Below are positions 15,716-23,397 of a DNA stretch of 27,912 nucleotides, in pieces (within the stretch, counting starts at the first letter, position 1; each line of letters begins with the position of its first letter). A program made the translations under genes and the position numbers. The stretch is from an uncultured Actinomyces sp. (GTDB lineage Bacteria; Actinomycetota; Actinomycetes; Actinomycetales; Actinomycetaceae). The notes under the pieces are model-generated. The model was not told the DNA's origin and made no database searches. It worked only from the letters and a program-made list of their open reading frames with translations. The stretch covers positions 1-27,912 of the forward strand of contig CAJZDJ010000016.1 in the NCBI GenBank assembly GCA_915063485.1, read 5' to 3'.

Positions 15716-17056
15716 TTAACGCTGGCCCACCACCACCTGGGCGCGCGGTCCATTAGCCAACCAGGCCGCAACCTGACGCACCTGCTCGGCGTCAACCGCA
15801 TCAAGTAGACGCAGGTTTTCAGCCATTGAACGCAGGCGACCAGTACTAACCTCAGCCCGGCCTAAACGCCCCATACGTGCCAGGGAGTCCTCTCCCCCCA
15901 GCACCATGGAACCGCGCAGCTGACCACGTGCCCGCTCTAGCTCCTGTTCGCTGACCCCATCGCTAGCTAGACGCTCCCATTCCATGCTCATCAGCTCCAG
16001 CACCTGGTCGACGTTTTCCTTGGCGCAGCCGGCATAGATCCCAAAGGCCCCCGCATCGGCGTAGCTAAGGTCAAAAGCGTAGGTGGTGTAGGCCAGTCCG
16101 CGCTGCTCACGGATGGACTGGAACAGGCGCGAAGACATGCCGCCACCCAAAATCGTGGTCATCACACTAAGGGGCCAGCGCCGCTCATCACCGATAGCGA
16201 TGCCGGGGGTACCCAAATACACGTGGCTTTGCTCGCTTTCGCGCTCCACATACATGTCTTGGGGCTTTAGCTTCTGCAGCTGGCTGGCCTCACTGCGGCG
16301 AGCACGCGGCAGGACTTGACTGTCTGTATTCCAGCCTACCTGAGCTAGCTGATCAGACACCTGCTGGCAGATCTGGTCATGGTTAACATGCCCAGCTGCG
16401 GCCACAATCAAAGTATCGGAAGCATAGTTGCGCTGATAGTGGTCCCACACGGCGTCGCGTGGCACATCCACCACAGCCTGGGCGGTGCCGCCTACCGGCC
16501 GCCCCAGCTCAGTGTCTTGGCCGAAAACCGATTTAACGAAGGTTTCATGGGCCAGGTCGCTGGGGTCATCGGCGGCTTCAGCTAGCTCTGAGACAATCAC
16601 GCCGCGCTCAGTTTCCACCTCTTTGGGATCCAGCAGGGAGCTGGTAACCATGTCGGTGACAATATCTAGAGCCACCGGCATGTCACTGGCCTGCACCCGC
16701 GCATAGTAGGAGGTGTGTTCTTTTGACGTGGCCGCATTGGATTCGCCGCCAATCATGTCAAAAGCGGTGGCAATCTCGGCGGCGCTACGGCGCGCGGTGC
16801 CTTTAAACAGTAAGTGCTCTAAAAAGTGAGTGGAGCCTTCCTGGCCAGGGCGTTCATCGCGGCTACCCACCCCGAACCAGTAGCCCACACTGGCTGAGCG
16901 CAGTCCAGGCACATCCTCGGTAATGACCCGCACGCCACCAGGCAAAATTGAGCGACGCAGATGGGCGCCGTCGTCGTCAAGGAACAGCTCTGTGTCTGCT
17001 TGGCCGGCGACGCCGCGAAGCAGCTCTACCTCACTATAAGACTGAAATTCACTCAC
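15716..17056 (-). CDS. M16 family zinc metallopeptidase (processing peptidase-like)
   Basis: 446 residues. The inverted zinc motif HFLEH (His77, Glu80, His81) within STHFLEHLLFKGTARRSA, and the downstream ERGVIVSELAEAADDPSD that provides the third ligand, show an active M16B enzyme. Most actinobacteria have this gene directly after pnp; its substrates are unknown. Here it is separated from pnp by the 17686-20285 ABC operon. The start is taken as GTG 17056; no strong ribosome binding site is visible, and a start a little further in is possible. The C-terminal half has the second M16 domain with GGGMSSRLFQSIREQRGLAY. Confidence 0.92.
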   Translation of the reverse strand: MSEFQSYSEVELLRGVAGQADTELFLDDDGAHLRRSILPGGVRVITEDVPGLRSASVGYWFGVGSRDERPGQEGSTHFLEHLLFKGTARRSAAEIATAFDMIGGESNAATSKEHTSYYARVQASDMPVALDIVTDMVTSSLLDPKEVETERGVIVSELAEAADDPSDLAHETFVKSVFGQDTELGRPVGGTAQAVVDVPRDAVWDHYQRNYASDTLIVAAAGHVNHDQICQQVSDQLAQVGWNTDSQVLPRARRSEASQLQKLKPQDMYVERESEQSHVYLGTPGIAIGDERRWPLSVMTTILGGGMSSRLFQSIREQRGLAYTTYAFDLSYADAGAFGIYAGCAKENVDQVLELMSMEWERLASDGVSEQELERARGQLRGSMVLGGEDSLARMGRLGRAEVSTGRLRSMAENLRLLDAVDAEQVRQVAAWLANGPRAQVVVGQR

Positions 17057-17313
17057 TAGGTGAGCATATCAAGCAAGCCACTTAGGCCTGAAAACGCGCC
17101 TAAAAATGGTTGCGTTATGGTACCGGGCTAGCTGGGGTCGACGGCGCATGCTGGCTTGGTAATTGCTGCTAGCGCTACCGGCGGGCTGAGTTGCCACCTA
17201 GCTGGCAGGGCTGGCTTGTTGCCTAGCTGACGGGACAATGGGGGCTGGAGGCAGGGTTGGCGGGTGAACGGGGGGCGATAGGGACTTGGCGGGCGGCGTC
17301 GGCAAATAAAAAG

Positions 17314-17348
17314 GAGGGTGAGACGTACCCCTAAAACGTCCCACCCTC
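17314..17348. terminator. Bidirectional-looking terminator hairpin
   Basis: GAGGGTG-A-GACGT (17314-17326) pairs with ACGTC-C-CACCCTC (17336-17348), with one A-C mismatch and a nine-base loop. CTTTTT follows on the plus strand and CCTTTTTATTT on the minus strand. No annotated gene ends nearby, which hints at an unrecognised short transcript. Confidence 0.6.
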
Positions 17349-17600
17349 GACTTTTTCGGCCAAAATTGACCGCATGTAAGCGCAAGCGGCTTAACGGGTT
17401 ACATGTTAACGCATGCAAAGGCCCTGGTCATAGATAGTTGGCAGATAAGTGATATATGTCCACCTAATGGGACACTAACCCTAGCAAACCAGACCTGCTT
17501 TGCAGACTAGCGCTGACAGCGATAGGCAAGTTTCTGCTGATCACAGGGATGGTTGGCAAGCTCTGGCGATATTTACGACGACGGCGGGGCGCTTACGTCA

Positions 17601-17631
17601 TTGACGCTAAGTGAGCGTGTTAACCTAGTCG
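17601..17631 (+). promoter_or_regulatory. Possible promoter of the ABC transporter operon
   Basis: TTGACG (17601-17606) is a good -35; TAGTCG (17626-17631) is a weak -10 at 19-bp spacing. A dyad ACGCT-N5-AGCGT (17604-17618) lies mostly in the spacer. A long spacer with a dyad would fit regulated promoters, but the match is weak. Confidence 0.3.
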
Positions 17632-17685
17632 ATGAAGCAGATTACATGCGTTCCTTTAGCTCAAGTTACTGAGAGCAGGTAAATA

Positions 17686-18405
17686 ATGACGCTAGAGTTG
17701 CAAGAGATTGGTTTTCACTACCGTAGCGGTGAGCAGATTTTAAATAATTGCTGCCACACATTTGAAAACGGCATAACCGCACTAGTAGGCGCCAATGGTG
17801 CGGGTAAAACCACTCTCTTGCGGCTACTAGCTAGTTTGCTTAAACCCAAATCTGGGCAGATAAATTACTGCGGTCACTCTATTCACACCTCAGCCAGTAA
17901 GCTAGCTGAATATCGCAAACTTTTAGGCTGGCTCCCCCAACAGGCCAGCCTAGCTAAAAATATAGTAGCAATAGATTACTTGCGTTACCTTTGTTGGCTT
18001 AAACAAATTCCTAGCCGCGAAGCTGAAACCGCTATAACTAACCTGGCCCAGCAGCTAGAAGTTGAGCAAGTTTTAGCTTGCCCCATGCGCCAGCTTTCAG
18101 GCGGCACTCGCAGGCGTGTCACTCTGGCCGGAGCTATGCTTGGTAACCCTAAAGTGTTGCTACTAGACGAACCGTCTGTGGGACTTGACCCTACGCAGCG
18201 TCAAGCTTTCCTAAATGCTTTAACGCCACTTAGCAGCAAGTGCATTATTATCTTATCAACACACATCCTTGAAGATGTTTTCTTAGCCGCTAATAGCTGC
18301 GTAACTATAGCAGACAAAACCATCAAATCTGCTTTTTCAATAGATGCTTTACGCGAGCAAAACGCATTAACTTTAGAGCTCCTTCGCTCCAAGATCGGTA
18401 TGTAA
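17686..18405 (+). CDS. ABC transporter ATP-binding protein
   Basis: 239 residues, a single ABC ATPase domain. Walker A GANGAGKT (35-42), signature LSGGT (137-141), Walker B VLLLDEP (157-163) and the switch His193 in STHILED are all intact, so it should hydrolyse ATP. GCAGG lies about six bases before ATG 17686. The gene is more AT-rich than the flanking pnp and M16 genes. The next gene starts one base after its stop, so the ATPase and membrane subunits form one operon. The substrate is not known; a drug/peptide exporter or other ABC-2-like role is an inference. Confidence 0.92.
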   Translation: MTLELQEIGFHYRSGEQILNNCCHTFENGITALVGANGAGKTTLLRLLASLLKPKSGQINYCGHSIHTSASKLAEYRKLLGWLPQQASLAKNIVAIDYLRYLCWLKQIPSREAETAITNLAQQLEVEQVLACPMRQLSGGTRRRVTLAGAMLGNPKVLLLDEPSVGLDPTQRQAFLNALTPLSSKCIIILSTHILEDVFLAANSCVTIADKTIKSAFSIDALREQNALTLELLRSKIGM

Positions 18406-18406
18406 T

Positions 18407-19714
18407 ATGTTTAAAGTATTGCTGCCTCGCCAACGGATAGCTTTCGTCTTAGTTTGCGCAGTGCTATCTAGTTACTTTGTCTGGGAATTATTTAAACCGC
18501 GTGCTCAGTGGCTTGGCTGGTATCCGGCCGTAACCGGCGTTTTGCTTGGCACCACTTTGCTGCCCATGTGTTTTGCTGCCACCTTTGCAGCTTGGGCTGG
18601 TGGCTACCTCAAAAATCAGCCTCTACCAGACCTGATCAAATTAAGCCCCCACCAGCCCTATGCCCCTGCACGTGAGCTTTTTGCAGCCATAACCTTAACC
18701 TTCACTGGCGTTACCTGGCTAATTTTCATTCCAGTCCAGATTTATGTCTGGCTGACCTCTGCACAGACTCAAAACCTATTGGTTCCCTGCCTTATGGCAC
18801 TGCTAAATGTGTTGGTAAGTTACGCAGCGATGACCGCTTTAGGCCTTGCTTTAGCCCGATATTTGGGGGCTGTGCCCGCGATCTGTATAGCCCCTTGCCT
18901 GCCCTATACGCTGATTGCGCTTACTTCAGCCTATGATGGGGTGCGCTCTCCCGGCTTGGCCTTCACTTTTTGGGATAGCTTGCCTTGGCTGTACCTGCGC
19001 ACTAGCACGGCTACTCTTACGCTGCGTTTGCTTTTTTGGGCGGCTGTCACCTGCATGCTGCTAGCCTTTGTTTTCCAAGCAAGAGGGCTGCTACGCAGGT
19101 GTGCGTTAGCACTGCTGGTAGTTATCACTGTCCTAACCGGTAGCTACGGCATAAACAGCACAGCTATTAGCGGCGCCGATAATGCAGTTTGTAAATCTAA
19201 CGCCACACTTACGGTATGTAGCCCCGCCTATGGGGCACAGGGGCTGGACGCTTACTTGGCTTATGGCTCTTCGTTAATTAGTACGCTGCCTGCTAATTTA
19301 CGCCCCAAAACCCTAGTTGGCGCAGTAACTGACCTTGAAGCTACTTTAGCTAGTGCACCTCAAAAAGCTATCTATGCACCAAGTAGCTTTGGTAAGTCTA
19401 TAGATACGGCTTTAGTTGATAGAGATGCTCTAGCTGCCACGCTTGCCCGCAACTATCTGCTGGCTAACTGTACATATAAGTCGGCAGGTAAAGACCTAAA
19501 TTTAGGCTTGTCACTGTGGTGGTTAAAGCGTAGTGGCGTGAGCGAAACTAGTTTGCCTGACTATGCCCAGCTACGCCCCTCTGCCACTAGCGAGGCGTTA
19601 GGGGCTGAAAAGTATCTTAGCTCTGTGCCTTATGCTTCCCTTGAGAACACTTTGAACCGTAAAGCCCAGAAGATTCTTGCCTGTGAAGCCACACTTGACG
19701 ATATTAAAAAATAG
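18407..19714 (+). CDS. ABC transporter membrane subunit with extracytoplasmic C-terminal domain
   Basis: 435 residues. About seven hydrophobic segments lie in residues 10-250 (for example AVTGVLLGTTLLPMCF, LLVPCLMALLNVLVSY, LRLLFWAAVTCMLLAF and CALALLVVITVLTG). The last ~185 residues are soluble and predicted outside, with a close Cys pair (NAVCKSNATLTVCSPAYG) and two further Cys (LLANCTYK, ILACEATL) that could form disulfides. The layout resembles permeases of some actinobacterial bacteriocin-type or efflux ABC systems, but no family is named with certainty. It starts one base after the ATPase stop; the ribosome binding site is weak, consistent with coupling. Confidence 0.8.
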   Translation: MFKVLLPRQRIAFVLVCAVLSSYFVWELFKPRAQWLGWYPAVTGVLLGTTLLPMCFAATFAAWAGGYLKNQPLPDLIKLSPHQPYAPARELFAAITLTFTGVTWLIFIPVQIYVWLTSAQTQNLLVPCLMALLNVLVSYAAMTALGLALARYLGAVPAICIAPCLPYTLIALTSAYDGVRSPGLAFTFWDSLPWLYLRTSTATLTLRLLFWAAVTCMLLAFVFQARGLLRRCALALLVVITVLTGSYGINSTAISGADNAVCKSNATLTVCSPAYGAQGLDAYLAYGSSLISTLPANLRPKTLVGAVTDLEATLASAPQKAIYAPSSFGKSIDTALVDRDALAATLARNYLLANCTYKSAGKDLNLGLSLWWLKRSGVSETSLPDYAQLRPSATSEALGAEKYLSSVPYASLENTLNRKAQKILACEATLDDIKK

Positions 19715-20285
19715 CTGCCATCGTAGTACAGTTATCGGCATTTTAGTTAGCCTTACTGCTTGGCTAACTTCAGTTGTGCTCAGTGAAGTGCAAATTAGAG
19801 TCCATCCCGACACCACTGCCTCCATTGCCTCCCAAGAGCAGTTGGGAACGCTAGCGGGCGCCGTCGCGATTAGTGCCAGCACCATGATGCTTTCCCCAAG
19901 CGTGCCCTGGGCTGAATTTACTAGCAAGAGTGGTGTACTGCGTTTACAACTGCTACGCACCAGCGTGTTTTTAGCGTTAAATCTTGCCTTAATAGGTTTA
20001 ACAAATCTGCTCTTGCCAGCCAATATAGATACTTGGTTTCGTACTTGGCTACTGCTAATTCTTTGCGCTTTAACTGCATTAAGCGCTAGTTGGACTAACC
20101 GCTATGTAGCTGCCTTAGCTCCTATTGCGGTAGTGATGATAATGTCCCTGGCTGGGCTTGTACCTTGGCAGTTTAATTTTGTTTTTAATCTAGACACTAC
20201 CCCCTTCCAAGCTCCCCTAGCAGCGCTGCTTACAGTGTTGGCAGTGATTGATAGCCGTCTGCACCTTAGTCGGCAATATTTCTAA
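19677..20285 (+). CDS. Small polytopic membrane protein, third gene of the ABC operon
   Basis: About 202 residues with roughly six hydrophobic segments (for example VIGILVSLTAWLTSVVLSEV, LLRTSVFLALNLALIGL, VAALAPIAVVMIMSLAGLV and APLAALLTVLAVI). Not recognised by family; the position suggests a second membrane subunit. The start is uncertain: TTG 19677, GTG 19683 and TTG 19695 are all in frame and overlap the end of the previous gene, with AGAAG near the first. The overlap favours translational coupling. A strong hairpin follows the gene. Confidence 0.7.
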   Translation: MPVKPHLTILKNSCHRSTVIGILVSLTAWLTSVVLSEVQIRVHPDTTASIASQEQLGTLAGAVAISASTMMLSPSVPWAEFTSKSGVLRLQLLRTSVFLALNLALIGLTNLLLPANIDTWFRTWLLLILCALTALSASWTNRYVAALAPIAVVMIMSLAGLVPWQFNFVFNLDTTPFQAPLAALLTVLAVIDSRLHLSRQYF

Positions 20286-20332
20286 ACTTCACGTTAAAGT
20301 AAGTAGCGCGCAGTTTAAAGCGCTTTAGAGAC

Positions 20333-20367
20333 AAGTTTGGGGCCGGAAAAATTCCGACCCCAAACTT
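20333..20367. terminator. Terminator between the ABC operon and pnp (convergent)
   Basis: AAGTTTGGGG (20333-20342) pairs with 20358-20367, then a C-A mismatch, then CGGAA with TTCCG around an AAA loop. It lies between two convergent genes and probably ends both transcripts; the T-runs are short on both sides. Confidence 0.75.
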
Positions 20368-20413
20368 ATTTAGCTAACGCTTAGCCCCGAGTTTGGCTCA
20401 AGGTACAGGCGTT

Positions 20414-22759
20414 TCAGTCCTGAGTTTCTTCGCTCAGGGTGCGGGTGCGACGACGACGGGGACGACGCTCACGTACCGGGGCGTCACCCTCCTCGCGGGC
20501 GCCACGCTCAGCGCGGTGAGCCTCGCGAGCCTCGTTGTTAGCGGCCTCAGCAGCCAGCTGCTCTTCGTTCAGCACAGCGTGTAGGCTGAGCTTGCCACGC
20601 GGGTCGATCTCGGCCAGTTCAACCTGAACCTTGTCGCCGACCTTGAGGACATCCTCAACGTTCTCCACGCGCTTGCCACCAACTAGGCGACGGATCTGGC
20701 TGATGTGCAGCAGGCCATCCTTGCCCGGAGTCAGGGAGATGAAAGCACCGAAGGTAGTGGTCTTAACAACCGTACCCACGAAACGCTCGCCTACCTCAGG
20801 CATCTGGGGGTTGGCGATAGCGTTCACGGCTTCACGGGCGGCCTCAGCGGAGGGGCCGTCGGAGGCGCCAATGTAGACAGTGCCGTCCTCCTCGATGGTT
20901 AGCTCAGCACCAGTGTCTTCCTGGATCTGGTTAATCATCTTGCCCTTAGGGCCAATAACCTCACCGATCTTGTCAACCGGGATGTTAACGGTCAGTACGC
21001 GCGGGGCGTAGGGCGAGAGCTCGTCCGGGGTGGAGATAGCTTCGTTGAGCACACCCAGGATGTGTAGGCGGGCGTCGCGAGCCTGGCCCAGGGCACCAGC
21101 CAGAACCTCGGAGGGTAGGCCGTCAAGCTTGGTGTCCAGCTGCAGGGCGGTGATGAAGTCAGCGGTACCGGCAACCTTGAAGTCCATGTCACCAAAGGCA
21201 TCTTCAGAACCGAGAATGTCGGTCAGGGTGGCCCACTTGGTTTCGCCGTCGATCTCCTCGTGCATTAGACCCATGGCGATACCAGCAACAGGGGCGCGCA
21301 GCGGCACACCGGCCTGCAGCAGGCTCAGGGTGGAGGCACACACGCTACCCATGGAGGTGGAGCCGTTAGAGCCTAGAGCCTCAGAGACCTGACGGATAGC
21401 GTAGGGGAACTCTTCACGGCTGGGCAGCACCGGTACCAGGGCGCGCTCGGCCAGGTTACCGTGACCGATTTCGCGGCGCTTGGGGGCACCCACACGCCCG
21501 GTCTCACCGGTAGAGAAGGGCGGGAAGTTGTAGTGGTGCATGTAGCGCTTGGCGGTGATGGGCGAAAGGTTGTCCAGCTGCTGCTCCATGCGCAGCATGT
21601 TCAAGGTGGTCACGCCCAGGATCTGGGTTTCGCCACGCTCGAACAGGGCCGAGCCGTGTACGCGCGGAAGTACCTCAACCTCAGCAGCCAGGGTACGGAT
21701 GTCCTTGGTGCCACGGCCATCCATACGGATACCCTCGGTCAGGGTGCGGTGACGCACTAGCTTCTTGGTGACGGACTTGAAGGCGGCCTTGAGGGCCTTC
21801 TCGTCGTCTTCCTCAGGGAAACGCTCAGCTAGCTGGGCCAGGACCTGGTCGCGGATAGCGTCCACGGCCTCGTCTCGGGCCTGCTTACCTTCGGTGCTTA
21901 GAGCCTGGGCTAGGCCGGCCTCCTTAGCAGCGGTCTCGACGGCGTCGTACTGCTCGTCGGTGTAGTCCAAGTAGAGCGGGAACTCGGCGGTGGGCTTGGA
22001 AGCGTGGGCAGCAACTTCCAGCTGAGCCTCACACAAAACCTTAATGAAAGGCTTGGCAGCCTCTAGACCCTCGGCTACTACAGCCTCGGTGGGGGCCACA
22101 GCGCCAGCCTTGATCAGGTTCCAGGCGTGCTCGGTGGCGCCAGCCTCAACCATCATGATGGCCACGTCGCCGTCTTCAAGCACACGACCGGCCACAACCA
22201 TCTGGAAGGTGGCGCGCTCAATCTCGCTGTAACGGGGGAAAGCTACCCACTGGCCGTCAATCAGGGCGATGCGGGTACCAGCCACCGGGCCCGCGAAGGG
22301 CAGCCCAGCAATCTGGGTGGACATGGAGGCGGCGTTAATAGCTAGAACGTCGTAGGCATCGTCGGGAGCAATAGACAGTACAGTCTCAACTACCTGAACC
22401 TCGTTACGCAGGCCCTTAACAAAGGAGGGGCGCAGCGGACGGTCAATCAGACGGCAAGCCAGGATAGCTTCGGTGCCGGCGCGGCCTTCACGACGGAAGA
22501 AAGAACCGGGAATGCGGCCGGCGGCGTACTGACGCTCTTCCACATCTACAGTGAGGGGGAAGAAGTCGAACTGGTCTTTGGGGTGCTTGCCAACAGTGGT
22601 GGCAGACAGGATGGCGGTCTGACCATCCAGGTAAGCCATAGCGGAGCCAGCGGCCTGCTTGGCTAGTCGTCCGGTTTCAAAACGGACTACGCGCTTACCA
22701 AAAGCGCCATTGTCGATTACGGCTTCAGCCGCAGTGACCTCAGGGTCATCAATGAACAT
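20414..22759 (-). CDS. pnp: Polyribonucleotide nucleotidyltransferase (PNPase)
   Basis: 781 residues. The enzyme degrades RNA 3'-5' with phosphate and can add tails. Two RNase PH domains are present: the first contains [20 protein letters not shown] and [23 protein letters not shown]; the second contains [33 protein letters not shown] and [19 protein letters not shown], which holds catalytic residues. A KH domain (about 595-655, [12 protein letters not shown]) and an S1 domain (about 658-730, [19 protein letters not shown]) follow, then a charged Arg-rich tail. ATG 22759 has no strong ribosome binding site; TATATAA lies in its leader. It follows rpsO in the common rpsO-pnp order. Confidence 0.97.
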   Translation of the reverse strand: MFIDDPEVTAAEAVIDNGAFGKRVVRFETGRLAKQAAGSAMAYLDGQTAILSATTVGKHPKDQFDFFPLTVDVEERQYAAGRIPGSFFRREGRAGTEAILACRLIDRPLRPSFVKGLRNEVQVVETVLSIAPDDAYDVLAINAASMSTQIAGLPFAGPVAGTRIALIDGQWVAFPRYSEIERATFQMVVAGRVLEDGDVAIMMVEAGATEHAWNLIKAGAVAPTEAVVAEGLEAAKPFIKVLCEAQLEVAAHASKPTAEFPLYLDYTDEQYDAVETAAKEAGLAQALSTEGKQARDEAVDAIRDQVLAQLAERFPEEDDEKALKAAFKSVTKKLVRHRTLTEGIRMDGRGTKDIRTLAAEVEVLPRVHGSALFERGETQILGVTTLNMLRMEQQLDNLSPITAKRYMHHYNFPPFSTGETGRVGAPKRREIGHGNLAERALVPVLPSREEFPYAIRQVSEALGSNGSTSMGSVCASTLSLLQAGVPLRAPVAGIAMGLMHEEIDGETKWATLTDILGSEDAFGDMDFKVAGTADFITALQLDTKLDGLPSEVLAGALGQARDARLHILGVLNEAISTPDELSPYAPRVLTVNIPVDKIGEVIGPKGKMINQIQEDTGAELTIEEDGTVYIGASDGPSAEAAREAVNAIANPQMPEVGERFVGTVVKTTTFGAFISLTPGKDGLLHISQIRRLVGGKRVENVEDVLKVGDKVQVELAEIDPRGKLSLHAVLNEEQLAAEAANNEAREAHRAERGAREEGDAPVRERRPRRRRTRTLSEETQD

Positions 22760-22856
22760 CTAGATTCACTTTCGTTTTCTCTTATATATCCCTTCTAGCT
22801 TAGCGGCATTTAGGCCATTTGTGGGTTTGGCCGCGCGTGAACTAGGCAATGTAAGC

Positions 22857-22889
22857 AAAAACGGCAATCTCGTTTAGAGATTGCCGTTT
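22857..22889 (-). terminator. Terminator/attenuator between rpsO and pnp
   Basis: A 13-bp perfect stem (22859-22871 with 22877-22889) around a GTTTA loop; on the minus strand it is followed by TTTTT. It lies 20 bases after the rpsO stop. In other bacteria a hairpin here is both a leaky terminator and an RNase III site in pnp control; that role is inferred. Confidence 0.8.
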
Positions 22890-22909
22890 GTATGCTTATG
22901 CGCCAGTGA

Positions 22910-23179
22910 TCAGCGGCGGATGCCCAGACGAGCGATGAGGCTACGGTAGCGCTCAATGTCCTCTTCGTAGAGGTAGTCCAGCAGGCGACGACGCTTACCA
23001 ATTAGCAGGTAAAGACCACGACGGGAGTGGTGGTCGTGCTTGTGGGACTTGAAGTGCTCGGTCAGGTTAGAGATACGCTCGGTGAGGACAGCGACCTGAA
23101 CCTCGGGGGAACCGGTGTCACCCTCGTGGGTAGCGTACTCGGCGATTAGCTGCTGCTTGCGCTCAGCGGAGATCGACAT
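22910..23179 (-). CDS. rpsO: 30S ribosomal protein S15
   Basis: 89 residues, exactly the family length. It binds 16S rRNA early in 30S assembly. Hallmarks: [23 protein letters not shown], then [25 protein letters not shown] and the IARLGIRR end. ATG 23179 is the start: GAGGAG lies seven bases upstream and homologues begin MS-x-S/T. The open frame continues to 23281, but the extra residues are not S15-like. A hairpin separates it from pnp. On the minus strand TATAAT (23346-23351) could be part of its promoter, overlapping the Fur-type box. Confidence 0.98.
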   Translation of the reverse strand: MSISAERKQQLIAEYATHEGDTGSPEVQVAVLTERISNLTEHFKSHKHDHHSRRGLYLLIGKRRRLLDYLYEEDIERYRSLIARLGIRR

Positions 23180-23330
23180 ATATTTACTCCTCATGGTCGT
23201 TACACGGAGCCTGGGGCAGGTTCTCCCAAGCATGACGCGCCGTGGCCGGCTTTGACGGCCCTGCAAGCTTAGCAGCCTCAAGAGCTAGCAACCACCCTTA
23301 AAGCGCGCTTTTGCCACAAATCACCCTTAG

Positions 23331-23359
23331 TTGATAATCAGTATCATTATAGTTAAGCT
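23331..23359 (+). promoter_or_regulatory. Possible promoter of the surface protein gene, overlapping the Fur-type box
   Basis: TTGATA (23331-23336) and TAAGCT (23354-23359) with a 17-bp spacer would start transcription about 30 bases before ATG 23398. The -35 and part of the spacer are covered by the 7-1-7 box, a classical repressor layout. Confidence 0.4.
23332..23346. promoter_or_regulatory. Fur/Zur-type 7-1-7 operator
   Basis: TGATAATCAGTATCA is a 7-1-7 inverted repeat with one mismatched pair, the form bound by Fur-family metal regulators (consensus TGATAAT-N-ATTATCA). It lies 51 bases before the start of the anchored surface protein. Zur is favoured over Fur because that protein family is linked to zinc/manganese ABC uptake; this choice is an inference. 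Confidence 0.65.
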
Positions 23360-23397
23360 TTTAGTGGCATTTCTCTGTACATTTGGAAAGACCCGCT

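Larger units (their letters stand above)
17057..17685. other. Long gene-poor intergenic region
   Basis: 629 bases between divergent genes with no convincing coding sequence. It holds one strong hairpin flanked by A- and T-runs (17314-17348), an inverted pair CATGTAA/TTACATG near 17372-17405, and a possible promoter for the ABC operon (17601-17631). A frame on the minus strand (17128-17418) exists but has biased, Pro/Arg-rich composition and spans the hairpin, so it is not called. The region may contain a small RNA, which cannot be decided from sequence. Confidence 0.5.

Noticed and set aside
17128..17418. Ninety-six-codon frame on the minus strand in the intergenic gap
   Set aside because: Pro/Arg-rich composition, no ribosome binding site noticed, and it spans the terminator-like hairpin at 17314-17348.
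17645..17685. tRNA D-arm-like stretch (TTAGCTCAAG...GAGAGCAGG) before the ABC ATPase
   Set aside because: No anticodon arm or T-arm follows; the GCAGG serves as the ribosome binding site of the ATPase gene.
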